From Symbiodinium natans (Eukaryota; Sar; Dinophyceae; Suessiales; Symbiodiniaceae), in assembly GCA_905221605.1 (NCBI GenBank), contig CAJNDS010002717.1, forward strand, positions 1 through 62,000: a stretch of DNA of 62,000 bases, given 5' to 3'. Each line of letters opens with the position of its first letter. Positions within the stretch are counted from its first letter, which is position 1. The notes beneath the pieces were generated by a model that was not told the origin of the DNA, searched no databases, and saw nothing but the letters and a program-made list of their open reading frames with translations. Shown one piece after another: positions 12,065 through 22,814 of this stretch. A program made the translations under genes and the position numbers.

Positions 12065-12480
12065 AGCAAGCGCCTAAGACCCTCAGACCCTAGCCCTGAA
12101 ACACTACGAACTAAAGCCCTTGAGTCCTAAGAAGCCCTAGCAGAACCCGGACCTTAAAAACCCGAAATATTAAGAACCTCTGATTTTCCGAGACTCCTTT
12201 AAATCAAACACCCAAAGAAGGGCCACGCATCGTCTAAACGCCCCAAGTGCTCCGGGTTCAGGGTTTCTGGTGGCTCCCAGAATAGCTAACATTTACCGAC
12301 AGCCCTCATAATCGGCATCTCGATCTACGAGTTGTTTTTGCTTCAGCCACACAAGAGGAAGAACAAAACCCTGCAAAACCGACACTAAACCCTACGATAC
12401 AAAAAGAGAAACCTACTAGTAGAAGCCTAGCCTAGCAAACCCTGCAAACATCTGCAAAGCCTATGCCCCATACCAAGACA
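12065..12480. repeat. Degenerate CCCTAAA-like sequence
   Basis: The stretch is full of variants such as CCCTAG, CCCTGAA, CCTAAGA and AACCCTGCAAA, resembling decayed (CCCTAAA)n, the complement of the TTTAGGG telomere repeat. The same texture recurs at 44.4-44.65, 53.9-54.4, 56.15-56.28 and 61.44-62.0 kb. Confidence 0.6.
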
Positions 12481-12599
12481 TCCCAACTTTACAGGGTGAC
12501 TCCCAAGCCTCGGTCTGAGATGCCTTGGGCTCCGTCGCCTCCGTGCCCATGACCAGCTCCCTCCTGCAAGGGATCTCTTAAAGTGGACTGCACGTCTTC

Positions 12600-13300
12600 A
12601 GGTTTTGGAGCCTTTTAGGGCCTCTGGAAAGCTTTGCTTAGGGCAGGCAGCGGCTTCAGCAGTTCAGCAAGCAACTCAAAGGAATTCCAAAGAAGCCTGG
12701 CTTGGCCGGCCGGCTGGGAGCTCCCAATCTGGTCGAGCCGACAATCTCCAAGAGGGGAGGCACGATCCCCGTGCAAAGCTGAGGGCTGCACCCCGCCACG
12801 TGTGTCCAAATCGTTCTTGGCCTTCTTTCTCCGATCCCTGCACATGCTTTACAGGTGGCTCACGCGTTTCGGGCTGTTCTTTTTTTCGTCACGAGTTACC
12901 CCAAAATGAGCGCCGTGCGATGGAAGCTCGCCGCGGGCCTCTGCCTGCGCATGCTTCGAAGAAAGGATAGAAAGGTGGAGGTTGACAACATACGCGAGTG
13001 CTCCAGGGGCCTCAGCCTTCGCCTTCAGTCTCTCAAAGGCTGAACCGAAGACTTTGCTGGCAGACGGGTCTGGGCCTCCACTACCATGCACTGTGTGAAT
13101 GAGATCGCAACCAAGAAGCGAAGATCCAAAAACTTGTGAGTTGTGAGTGATTCGGGACTCGGCCTGAAAAGCTTGAGCTCCCAGAGTTGGTGCTTCTGGC
13201 ATTGTTCGGCCGAACCTCGCGAGCTGACTTGAGCACTCCGTTGTCTTCGTCACCCCCAGACTGTGGAAAGCTGGCCTCGTCCTCGGTGGACTGTGCATTG
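12600..13300 (-). CDS. Unidentified exons
   Basis: Minus-strand frames look protein-like: about 12,960-13,130 includes SKVFGSAFERLKAKAEAPG followed by ALAYVVNLHLSILS, and 12,615-12,680 encodes SFELLAELLKPLPALSKAF. These could be neighbouring exons of one gene. No domain is recognised and splice sites were not resolved. Confidence 0.3.
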
Positions 13301-13978
13301 GACTTTTCGCTTGTTGGCACGCTTATGGTGCGCTGCAGCCGCTGCAGATTCTGCGGGCGGATTGCTATTTGACCTGTGCCCAGGAACCCTTCGCCAGTCG
13401 CTGCCAGACATCACACGGTGCACTCTGAGCACTCTCTTCATTTGTTGCTCAGACGAGCGCTTCCGCTTTCCAGCTTCAGCACGATTCGTCCAGGCCTAGG
13501 AGTAGCTCAAATTTGTACCTCAAACGCTTTCAAAGGCATACCAATATGATACTACTTACGATTTGATATCTGTTGAGATTTGCATCTCAGGGGGCTCGGC
13601 TGCGCGGGATCCGCAACTCTGAGCACCTCTGCCGTGCACCCATTTAGGTCAGGCCTGGGCATTGAGCATACAAACACTTGCTAGAACTCTAGAACTCAAC
13701 TCCTGTGTTCTCATGTCAATCATCCACAGTAAATACCGAAGAAGGATGACAGACAACTGCCTTGAAACGAGCATCTAGGCATGCCACAACAATATCAATG
13801 TAAGCTGGATTGCCTCTTCTCCAAACCATGCAGGGTGACCGTGTCGCCGTCCTAGCACAACAAAAAAGGTACGGTCATACATGCAGAGCTGTGCACATGA
13901 CGTGCTGCGATGAGAGCAAGGGGCCGGGAGTTCTCAACTGACTGCTCCTGAAAAGACGGAGTCTGATTGATACTTGGA

Positions 13979-14530
13979 TCAGGCCTGAGGACAATGCCAA
14001 GGTTCGCACGAAGCAAAGTCGTACTCGCAAAAGAAGGATGTTGCAACAGAAACATTCTTCGGCCACTGATCAGTCACTTCAGCGACTCGAGCCCAGTATT
14101 CGATCTTGGTCTCCAACTTCTCCCCTTTTGAAGCCTGAAGCAACAATCCGAGAGCACTGCAGAAGCCACAAGAACAGGAGGAGTTACCAAGGCGAAGGCC
14201 TCTTCCAGCCAGGCAAGCAGGTCCTCCGATGTCCCCATCAGTGTTTGGGAGTGCCCGCAAAATCTCTAGACCGTCCTGGAGGATGCCCTGCTTCAGTAGA
14301 TGAGGTGCAAGTTGTTCGCCTAACTTTCCGTCGGAGTGATCGAGGCGTGAGAATGTGAGATGTGGGCAACGAAATAAGCTCCTTGGGCTGACCGGGTGTG
14401 CTGCATGCAGAAGTCGAAAACTGTCCCAGTGCTGTGAACACATGCACGAGACCCCCTTCTTGCAGCTTTGGAAGGCGAAGCGCGTAGTGGAGACATACAG
14501 TCTGAATGTCGTCGCGAGAGCTACGAGCAA
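13979..14530 (-). CDS. Unidentified exon candidates
   Basis: Two minus-strand frames in sequence look coding. 14,230-14,370 encodes GKLGEQLAPHLLKQGILQDG and continues LEILRALP. The adjoining frame, 14,090-14,250, starts at an ATG and reads MGTSEDLLAWLEEAFALV then TPPVLVASAVLSDCC. They overlap slightly in different frames, so an intron or separate transcripts would be needed. The family is unknown. Confidence 0.28.
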   Translation of the reverse strand: MLVALATTFRLYVSTTRFAFQSCKKGVSCMCSQHWDSFRLLHAAHPVSPRSLFRCPHLTFSRLDHSDGKLGEQLAPHLLKQGILQDGLEILRALPNTDGDIGGPACLAGRGLRLGNSSCSCGFCSALGLLLQASKGEKLETKIEYWARVAEVTDQWPKNVSVATSFFCEYDFASCEPWHCPQA

Positions 14531-14789
14531 GACTCAGCAATGGGGCGCGGTGTCTGACAGGAGGAGGAAACCAAGAACGGAGCTTGAGCCAGTGAGAAGC
14601 CGTAGTGCTGACACGCGAAGAACGCATGGGGCCGGTGGTAATGGTAGAACACATAGCTGACCGAGACCTTGGACGGTTCGCATTGTATAGCGCTGTAGGA
14701 CACAGGCTAAGAGATGTACACGTCACAGCACCGCAGACCCGAAGGCTGGGTCAGGTATGCGGCGTCATCAGATCCCCGCATAGTTGCTC

Positions 14790-16535
14790 TCAAGTCTCCA
14801 AAGCTGAAGCCTCGAGGGCTTGATACTCTTGCAAGTGGCGCTGCATTCGCAGGAAAATCTGGTAGCGGGCATTGTGAAATCGCTGGAGCTGGGGGTCTTC
14901 CTGCGGTTTGGTTGTCAAGCCTTGCTGCTGCATTGCCGACATGGCTTCAGGAACGCTTGCAAACTCCCCAGCAGCCGTGGCTGCCACCATGGCGCTGCCT
15001 CGAATCACGTCGGCGCTGGGGCACTTAGTACAATGCAAAGGTAAGTTGAGAATGTCGGCATGCTCCTGCAAGTACAGGGCGTTTTGTGCCAAGCCGCCGC
15101 AAATGTGAATTGATGAAATACTGACGACTCCCGCTTCTGCTCGGGCGCTGTTCATTGTTTCAATAATTGAGCGCGACGAGTACGCAAGAGCTTGTATCGT
15201 GGCAAGATAAAGCACTGCCAGTGCATCGAGAGATGCAGCTTGCTTTGGGTCTCCGGCCGGCCCGAGACCAATAACACTCCCCCTCAGGTTGGGATCGGCG
15301 AGGGGTGATCGATTCCCGCTGAAGTCGGGTCCCACAAAGATACCTCGTGTGAGATATGCGTGTTGAAGACCATGCGACTCTGCCAGTTTTCGCACGAGGT
15401 GATTTAAAACTTCCGAAGGGCTGCATGAAGCCGCATCGGCTTGAGCTTGCAGTTCTGGATAAGCAGCATGCGACTCGATGATGAAGTCCAACGCAGCCCC
15501 TGCCGCAGTCTGCCCTGCCTCAGCGAGGTAAAGTCCTGGAATCATGGCGGACTCATAGGGACCCCAGATACCGGGAATATTGACCGCCACTGTGCTTGAT
15601 GCCATATGGCAAGCAGACGTTCCTGCGATTAATGCCAAACGGCCTTCCAGCGGCACTGTGCCGGCTGAAACCCCAAGACAGCCGATCCCACCTGCGTGGG
15701 CATCAATGGCACCAACACCCAGTACGGTGCCTTCAGGCAGTCCCAAATCTTGTGCCGCCTTGGGTCCCAAACCTTCCGGCACGGCACTGCCCACATCCTG
15801 CACATCTGCAGGCGAGCCGATCTTCTCGTACGGCAGGTCTGCTAGCTGAGCTGACTCGAAGAAACCCGCATCCCAGCTCCGTGCTGCAGCGTTGAAGTTC
15901 CACTTGCACACAACAGTGCACAGGCTCCTGATGCCTGCAGCGCTGCCCCTTGTGCTCTTAAAGTCGGCAGCTCTGTGCAGCAGATAGTCATGCAAATCGT
16001 AAAAGCGAGCAGCGCCAGCATATGTCTTCGGCTTGAACTTTTTCAGCCATGCGAGCTTTGGCATCTCCATCTCCGGTGAGACCTGGCCACCCACAAACTG
16101 CAAGAGCTGGTGTCCGGAATCATTTATCGTCTGTGCCTCGTGTACGGCCCGATGGTCGCACCACAAGATGATGTCATATGTTTGATTCGTAGAGTTCGTT
16201 ATACCATGAGGCGCGTCGTCCGGCGTGTCTGGCAGATCAGCGCCAACAGCCAGAGGATGTCTGGTGCCTGCAACCACCAGCGAGCAGGTCGCGTCAAAAG
16301 CGATTCCCTCAACTTGGGGTTTCCCGGCCTTGGAAAGGGCCTCTCGGACGGAGATGCAGCACGCCCTCCAGATTTCGTCTGAGCTCTGTTCGAAATGACC
16401 AGGAGCAGGCTGGCGGGTAGAGATCCCGGAGGTTGCCATCCCCAACAGCCTGCCCTCCACATCAAAAACACCTGCGCGAGCGCTTCCTGTACCGACATCA
16501 ACGCCCACGAAGCATTTGCGAGCCTGGGTATGCAT
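14790..16535 (-). CDS. FGGY-family carbohydrate kinase (D-ribulokinase-like), intronless
   Basis: FGGY kinases phosphorylate sugars or polyols with ATP in the cytosol. This one most resembles the eukaryotic FGGY/YDR109C group, whose members phosphorylate D-ribulose; substrate is inferred only. The 581-aa frame has the N-terminal phosphate-binding strand FVGVDVGTGSARAGVFD (residues 9-25), LWCDHRA (124-130), the catalytic-base region GVGAIDAHAGGIG (273-285, Asp278), GTSACH (305-310), and the C-terminal FGGY signature CGGLAQNALYLQEHADI (479-495). Length fits the family (about 540-580 aa). The gene is a single uninterrupted frame, unlike the intron-dense genes nearby, which suggests origin by reinsertion of a processed mRNA or loss of introns. 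The start is the first in-frame ATG before the family N-terminus. Confidence 0.9.
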   Translation of the reverse strand: MHTQARKCFVGVDVGTGSARAGVFDVEGRLLGMATSGISTRQPAPGHFEQSSDEIWRACCISVREALSKAGKPQVEGIAFDATCSLVVAGTRHPLAVGADLPDTPDDAPHGITNSTNQTYDIILWCDHRAVHEAQTINDSGHQLLQFVGGQVSPEMEMPKLAWLKKFKPKTYAGAARFYDLHDYLLHRAADFKSTRGSAAGIRSLCTVVCKWNFNAAARSWDAGFFESAQLADLPYEKIGSPADVQDVGSAVPEGLGPKAAQDLGLPEGTVLGVGAIDAHAGGIGCLGVSAGTVPLEGRLALIAGTSACHMASSTVAVNIPGIWGPYESAMIPGLYLAEAGQTAAGAALDFIIESHAAYPELQAQADAASCSPSEVLNHLVRKLAESHGLQHAYLTRGIFVGPDFSGNRSPLADPNLRGSVIGLGPAGDPKQAASLDALAVLYLATIQALAYSSRSIIETMNSARAEAGVVSISSIHICGGLAQNALYLQEHADILNLPLHCTKCPSADVIRGSAMVAATAAGEFASVPEAMSAMQQQGLTTKPQEDPQLQRFHNARYQIFLRMQRHLQEYQALEASALET

Positions 16536-16539
16536 GGCG

Positions 16540-19310
16540 GGGGCTGCACGAGCAGAATGTCAGATGCGATTGAGCCGATACTTGCAGGATGTCCGACAGT
16601 TCTAAATCGGAGCAATCACCCTGCTCACAAACTCGCTCATTTCACACGAGGCTTCATGTTTATGTTAGGCGCCGTTAGGCCTTCCCCAAAACAAGAATCT
16701 TGATTTCTGGGGTACGAGCTCAATGCTTGTCGATCCCAGGCCTGCTTTGAAGCCAGTTGGGCGCAAACAATGCCGACAATCACCTGCCATGGGCTGCAGA
16801 AAGCCAATGGACTGTTGGAACTCATATAGAGCTGGGCTTCGTGCCGGCAAGGACTCGCACTCCTCGCCCAAGACCTGCTGTGCCATCTCAAGTTACATAC
16901 AGCAGATCTATGAGAACGCGGTGCTCATGCGGCAGGGGCCTTGCGCACTTGTTCAGTTATCTTCGCCTCTCGGATCGCAGTTGAGGTTGTTAAGAAAGTG
17001 GCACTTGCACACTACATCAGAATGCCATTCAATTACAAGACGAAGCATGGGCTGCCCTGTGTTGATACACGTCAGCTACTCCTAATGCTGCTTCGACTAC
17101 CGCTTTCACCAACTTTTTCTCTACACAACTCTTATTACTTCTACTGCTTCTTGTACTGCTCGTGTCAGGGCTGCTATCTCCCCAGCAAGAGGCACGCACT
17201 TGCAGTCAAAATGCCGGCTCCAGCGCAGACGAAGGAAGACTTGAATGGCTTGCATCTCCTTAGGAAAACCGAAGCGTTCTTTGCAGAGTTCAGACATATC
17301 AGGTGATAGGAACACAAGTGCGCACCCTATTCCGCCAGTGTGGCAAAGTAACCACGTACTGAGTAGAAGGCATAGGATGTGCACAGCAACTCTCCGGCGC
17401 AGACACGACTCTGAACGGCATCACTGTACACACGTGCGATACCATGCGACTTTCAGATTTGGGCGGTATGCGGGAGAGTGGCCATTTCCAGTGACAGAAA
17501 CGGAGACCTGCCAACATTCGAACGAAGCTCAGCGATGCTTTGGCAAGCAATGGCGCCTGTCGCTGAACGTCGGCGCCTCCATTGCGGTTTAAACGCACCC
17601 GCAAAACTTCAGAAGGCCAGATGCCAAAATGCTCAGTACATCAATGTGGTGTGCGCCTTTACCCCTGTCTGGGCTCCGGCTGCGATCTCGCAGATTCTCC
17701 TTGACCGGACTCCCACTCCTGCGTATCAAACATCAGCCGGTTAGCTGTTCAACGCTGTCCACATCTCCGTCCACATCTGGTCCTGCTGCCGTTTTGCTGG
17801 GCTGGCTCTACCATGACGGAGCACCTGGAACTCGAGGATGTGAGAGAGTGTTGGACGAAACATCCACGATTCAGACGCGGGTGGGTCATCCAGACGGCCT
17901 ACTGAATTACAGTCTGAAAGCAAAACAGCTAACGTTGAAGTCTTGGATCCAATGTTTTCCCACATTGGTATCGCCACGCTTCCTCTTCCAGGAATCCTGC
18001 ATCAAGACATTTAGGATATCGTTGCAGCTGTTTCCTATTCGCCGGATGAGGGGCTGCTAGATTGTAAAACCCTCGCCCATCACCCGTATCCAGTATCCCC
18101 AAGAGTCCCTGGAGTGCCCTGAGTGTCCAACTCCCTGGAGTGCCCAACCCCAGATTACCCCCTGGAGTCCCCAAATTGCTCAACGCAGTGCAGGCTCTGG
18201 AGATCCACAGCAAGCCAAGCTGGGTATACTCCGGTAAAAACTGAAATTTCTGCCCTGTTGGCATTGTTTCCCTGCACATCCGCCGAAACCCTCAGGTCTT
18301 GTGTTACTGAGGAGCATCATCTGTCATAAAGTGTTTCATCTGTCATAAAGTGTTTCAAGCATCTGCCACCTCATCCTCCCGGCGGGCACTAGGCCGATGA
18401 ACTCGCACGATGCAATCGGGGTCATGTCTAGGGGTCATGTCTAGGGACCTGCGTGGGGTGAAGAAACAACCCTTCCTGGAGAATTCGTTGACGTTCCAGG
18501 GACTGCGCAAACGTTGCAAGCCCCTATAGAGCTCTCGGAAAAAGATGGTGAGAGTAAGACCTCTGCTGCTCCCTTTTTGGACGAAGGCCTCCTGGGAACC
18601 CCACGACCTCAGGGGATTCAACCTTCTTTTCTTTACTCACATCAAACCACGCTTCCGGTGTTACTGTGCAAGCACAATGCTCCTCTGCCTTTCAGGCGAA
18701 TCACACTTGAGAGTAGGGCGGACGAGAGCTAGTACTCCGGAACTGCAGATGCCGCTAGTTCTGAGGAAAACTTGTGGAGGATAAAGCTTGGTAGGGTGGG
18801 TTTTGGGCTTACAAGTCTACAGTTCTTGTGGATCCCTACGTCGAAGCAAAATCTGCAGGCACAAAATGCCCAAAGGTAGGGAGGGGGTGTCGTCAGGTCA
18901 TGGGGAGAAGGAAGGGGCCCACCCCTCCCCCCAACCCCTCCCCGTGACCCAAAATCTTTGGGAAACCAGGAACAAGGTCACCTCACGTCGCTTTCGCCCC
19001 AAGACAGAAGCTCGTGACTTGTTAGCATGATGACAAACTCTGCCCGTGCTTTACTGGGACCCTCAAGCCTGCACGCGCCATCTCTTTATGGCATAGGCCG
19101 CCGCAGGAGTCGGCTGCGGCGTTGGGAAGTTTCAGCTAAACTGATGCTGAATGCAGGAGACGAGTGGAACAGATACGAATTTCCTGACACTATTTCTGGC
19201 AACCAGCAGAAACTTTGGAGGTTCTCACGGCTGTGATGTTTTTCACGGAACCCTCTGTAACATCTCACATCTTCTAACACAATCTGGCCAGCTTCAGGGA
19301 GCAGCAGATG
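16540..19310. other. No recognised gene; scattered weak exon candidates
   Basis: The minus strand at 17,121-17,384 reads ALVFLSPDMSELCKERFGF and continues KEMQAIQVFLRLRW, possibly an exon. The region 17,930-18,050 ends with DAGFLEEEAWRYQCGKTL on the minus strand. A 12-base motif CCCTGGAGTGCC-like repeats about four times at 18,100-18,175. Nothing in the stretch could be assigned to a family. Confidence 0.4.
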
Positions 19311-19315
19311 AAGGT

Positions 19316-19440
19316 TTGCGAACGCTGTGTAGCGAAAACTCCACACTTGAACTCGCTGGCCGAGTTGGAGGGTTCAAAGAGCTCCAGAAATGTGGCCCTG
19401 ATCGCTCTGCCCGTTTCATCGCGGAACTCGGCGGCGCAAC
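19316..19440 (-). CDS. Unidentified exon candidate
   Basis: The minus strand reads AAEFRDETGRAIRATFLELF then EPSNSASEFKCGVFATQ, strongly protein-like. It lies about 450 bases downstream of the DCC-family gene in the same orientation and could be a trailing exon of it or of the next gene. No domain recognised. Confidence 0.3.
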
Positions 19441-19883
19441 GAAAATTGGTCTGTACTGGTGGCTGCAGCTAGCGCCACTTGGCAGGGTCTCGCCTGCCAG
19501 GGAGTTGCTTAAACATTCGAGAAAGAGCTGCTCTTTCTGCAGCCCTTTTGGGCGCTCAGACGCCCGTAGCAGCAGGCTTCGACTCTTTGTTCACAAATCG
19601 GTCTTCCATTCCGTCCTCGAGGCCCGGCTCTCCAGGCAGCCCACTGCTTTAGAACCCCAGTGTGGCCACTAAAGATCACTAAAGCCTTGGTTGCTTTAGC
19701 ACATTGCAGTACTCTATAGTACTCTAACATCTCCCGTGAGCAGTGTCAGGGTGAATTATCCGAGGCAATTGGTCAACTTGTGGGAGTCTCCTGGCCCAGC
19801 CTAAGCTCTTTTCGGCGGCCGAGGACTCGATAGCGGTTCTGCAGGCAAGTTCGTGGATGCGCCACAATGGTTCGCCCTTCAAA

Positions 19884-20880
19884 CTACGAAGCTGTTGCCG
19901 ATATCCTACGACTGGGGGTCGTGTTCGTGGGCAAGGTGTCCTTTGCAACCACATTGTATGCACCATCTCGCAGTGGCTTCGGCACCAGTGCCTGCGCCGC
20001 CTGACAGGTTGATACTTGCAAGGCTTGCGAAGCTTCCTTCCGGTTCTCTCTGCTCCCAAATGCAGGCATGGGCCACCTTGCTCAAGCCTTGCAGCACGCT
20101 GCTGCCTTCCAACTGCTGTCCTACCTGTGGCATCGCTCGACTGTCAGGCTTGTGCACGTCAGAGTGGCAAGATTAATCAGGTTTTCATCATTCTCGTCTC
20201 GGGAAGCGGCAAAGACAACAGCATCCGACTGAGAGAGGCATTCGCCATCGGGTTTCACAACCATCATGGAGCTAAGATCCTGCAACATGTAGACTCGTTC
20301 ATGAGTGCAGTGGCATACAAGACCTGCAGCGTCATAAGTTCTGCTATCTGTCCTCAGCACGCCGACCGCAAAAGACCAGCATCTGCTGCCCTACTTCTGA
20401 CTGCAATGCAGAGAAGCGCAGCCGGCGCCCATCTGGATCCTGCGTAAGAAAGGACGGCATTCTCTGCCGCAACGCCGCAAACGAGTGTGTAGTCGTGATT
20501 TTAAAATCCAGTCTTGAGTCTCAGAGTGGGCTAGAGCTTAGCCAGGCCGAGCCGATGCAATAATGTTGTACATACGCAAGCAGCGCAAGCCCATGCAACG
20601 CGAATTGGCTGCGAGTTGGCAAGTGGCAAATAGAACAAAGTTGACGCTTAAACCATCCCGTGAGGACATGTCAACGTGAGGACCAGAAGGGCCGAACCAA
20701 GATTGCCCGTCCTTCTGTAAAGCCACATCCACGGCGCTGTTGCACATGTTGCACACGCCTGTCTCACAGCTTAACAGTAACCTGCTCTCAAGCAGGTGTG
20801 TGCAGGTTACGGGCGGCACCGTCATAAAGCACAATTGGTCGGCTGTCATCTTGGAAGAGCTCGCCGAAAGCTGTCGTAGC
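19884..20880 (-). CDS. DCC-family (DUF393) thiol-disulfide oxidoreductase-like protein, at least five exons
   Basis: The DCC family (Pfam DUF393) is thioredoxin-like, with a D-x-x-C-x-x-C signature; roles are mostly unproven. Exon A (about 20,870-20,820) encodes FQDDSRPIVLYDG. Exon B (20,758-20,712) encodes VCNMCNSAVDVALQK, completing LYDGVCNMC. Exon C (20,439-20,353) encodes DPDGRRLRFSALQSEVGQQM then LVFCGRRAE. Exon D (from 20,279) encodes DLSSMMVVKPDGECLSQSDA. Exon E (from 19,991) encodes ALVPKPLRDGAYNVVAKD, the family's C-terminal motif. Donors: A GT, B GA (AAG|GACGGG), C GA (GAG|GACAGA); acceptors AG|G. A-D keep frame; D-E is unresolved. The N-terminus upstream of exon A, perhaps a targeting peptide, was not found. 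Family confident, gene ends uncertain. Confidence 0.8.
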
Positions 20881-21657
20881 CTCAGGTTCGTCTCATGAAG
20901 GGGCCAAAGGCAGGCAACGCCGGCTGCGCAGCTAGCAGCTACTGTGCATGTCGCGAGTTTTTCAAAATTCTGTGAGCCATGAAGCAGTGTCCGTTGTCAC
21001 GGCAGAACGCAGCAGGAGGCTGTTTCGAGTTGTGAGCGGCATGCCCACAAAGGCTACAAAGCCCCTCCCACAAAGTGCCAGGATCGAAAACGCGACCGGG
21101 CCAAGACGACATTGCCTCCCCGGAGCCATTGCGGCGGGATCCGACGGAGCTTGTTGTAGGACAGTGAACCGTCACAAGCTGAGCTAAACCAGACTTCCCT
21201 TTCTTGGAGAGATATGGCAAACATCCTGCATTTGGCAGGCATCATGCTGCTAGACTCCAAGCCAAAGCAGCTTGCTTGATGTGCGGCTGTAAATAAGCGA
21301 GCCCTGCGCAGTGCAAACAGTCTGCAACTGGGTGTGAGTGGGAGGTCGTTTTTCTCGCAGCCTAAACGAACTGCAAGATTGCTTGAAACACCCGAGCCCA
21401 CTTTGAAGTCTCTGGTCTTTGGTGCCTAACGACCTAACATGGCCTAACCTAATCCATGAACTTCCAAGCCCACTTTGGGCTTGAGTTCAAGGATCGGATG
21501 CCTCTTAGGCTGGCAGTCAATCCACGTCGACACGGCCTGTCCCAATAGCTGTTGAGCAGGTTGATCAACAATGAATAAAAGGAGAGCTGTACCTCCAACG
21601 CCCTCCACGCCGAAGAGCTTGGGGCAGTGCATGCCCTAGGCCAGTCGCTTTTTTTGG

Positions 21658-22005
21658 CTAGTGTCTGAAAGGGGGCCCGCTTTCGAGACTCTCAAATCTT
21701 CCTCTGGCCTTCTCAGGCATCTCGAAAACGGCAATTTCAACAGCTGCCTGAATGCAACTTTCGAGATCGTGGAGAGGAGTACAATCGCATTCAAGTTTTT
21801 TTGCACTCCGAGCTGACCGTCTCCTCATCGAGGAACTTGGCCAACGCCTATCACGAGCATGAGACGCTGCGCAGGTCCCTTCCGTTCCTGCGAGCTGAGC
21901 CAGTCCGACCTCGGGGGCATCGTCCAGTGCCAGCCTTAGCTGCGACTTCGCCACTAAGTTTTTAAAGGCACAGGCTGAAGATGGCTGAGGTTGGAGCAGG
22001 GACAT
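21658..22005 (-). CDS. Unidentified exon candidate
   Basis: The minus-strand frame contains KSQLRLALDDAPEVGLAQL and later CTPLHDLESCIQAAVEIAVF, with plausible helices. The family is unknown. It is upstream (in gene sense) of the DCC-family gene and could belong to another transcript. Confidence 0.25.
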   Translation of the reverse strand: MSLLQPQPSSACAFKNLVAKSQLRLALDDAPEVGLAQLAGTEGTCAASHARDRRWPSSSMRRRSARSAKKLECDCTPLHDLESCIQAAVEIAVFEMPEKARGRFESLESGPPFRH

Positions 22006-22228
22006 CAGGGAGCCTCTCTTGGCGTCGAAGTAAGCCTGTCACTTGGACGACTCGATCATCTTCGGCTACACTATCTCATCGTACTTCCAGAGCCCATGTA
22101 TCACTTCACCTTGGTCACATGCCATGACATGCCGTGCAGCCTGGGCCTTTTCCTTGTACCAGGTCTTCACCTGGCACCGCCAGGACCCCGGCTACTGCAA
22201 GCTGGAATTTGTGGTGTGTGCGAGCATG

Positions 22229-22477
22229 TCAGTGTGTTTCTTCGACAAGCGGAGGCGTTTCATGAGCGTTTATGGAATGCAGAATCTGGATGACAAGCTC
22301 AAGCCTTCGCAGTGAGGTGCAGGTACTTGAACAAACGCTGGCGGTTGTCAGCACTCTCCAGCCTCTGTGCTGGCCCCGAACTGGGTTTCTATTCGGAGGT
22401 GTTGCAAAGGCTCCCAGCCAGCTCATCATTTTTTCGGTAATGGCCCAAACCAGATCCTGCAAGTCTGCAGAGCTCAC
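22229..22477 (-). CDS. Unidentified exon candidate
   Basis: The minus strand begins MSSADLQDLVWAITEKMMSW and continues LGAFATPPNRNPV, with protein-like composition. The plus strand is open as well. No motif recognised. Confidence 0.2.
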   Translation of the reverse strand: MSSADLQDLVWAITEKMMSWLGAFATPPNRNPVRGQHRGWRVLTTASVCSSTCTSLRRLELVIQILHSINAHETPPLVEETH

Positions 22478-22814
22478 TCGGGTGCCTTCTTATACACGCG
22501 CTGTTTTCGAAGCACACCGCACTTGCCTTTGAAACGATCCCTAAACGAGTTTTTCATTCTCGCGGAGCATGTGCGTATAGCAGCAAGGAGAAGTCTGGCA
22601 AAGGGAGCTGTGTAGTGTCGTCCACTGTGAAGCGAAGGTTGGAGGGCAAACTCCAGTCATCTTCCCGTCTTGGCAGAACTGGATCGCGACCAAATATAAC
22701 ATGCCAAAGGAATTCCTCGGCTGCTCAGGCTACGATCCTGAATTGCAACTGACAGCTACTGAAGTGAACTCTAGAGACTCTAGAGACTCTAGTGATACTT
22801 AATGATGTTCTGAC

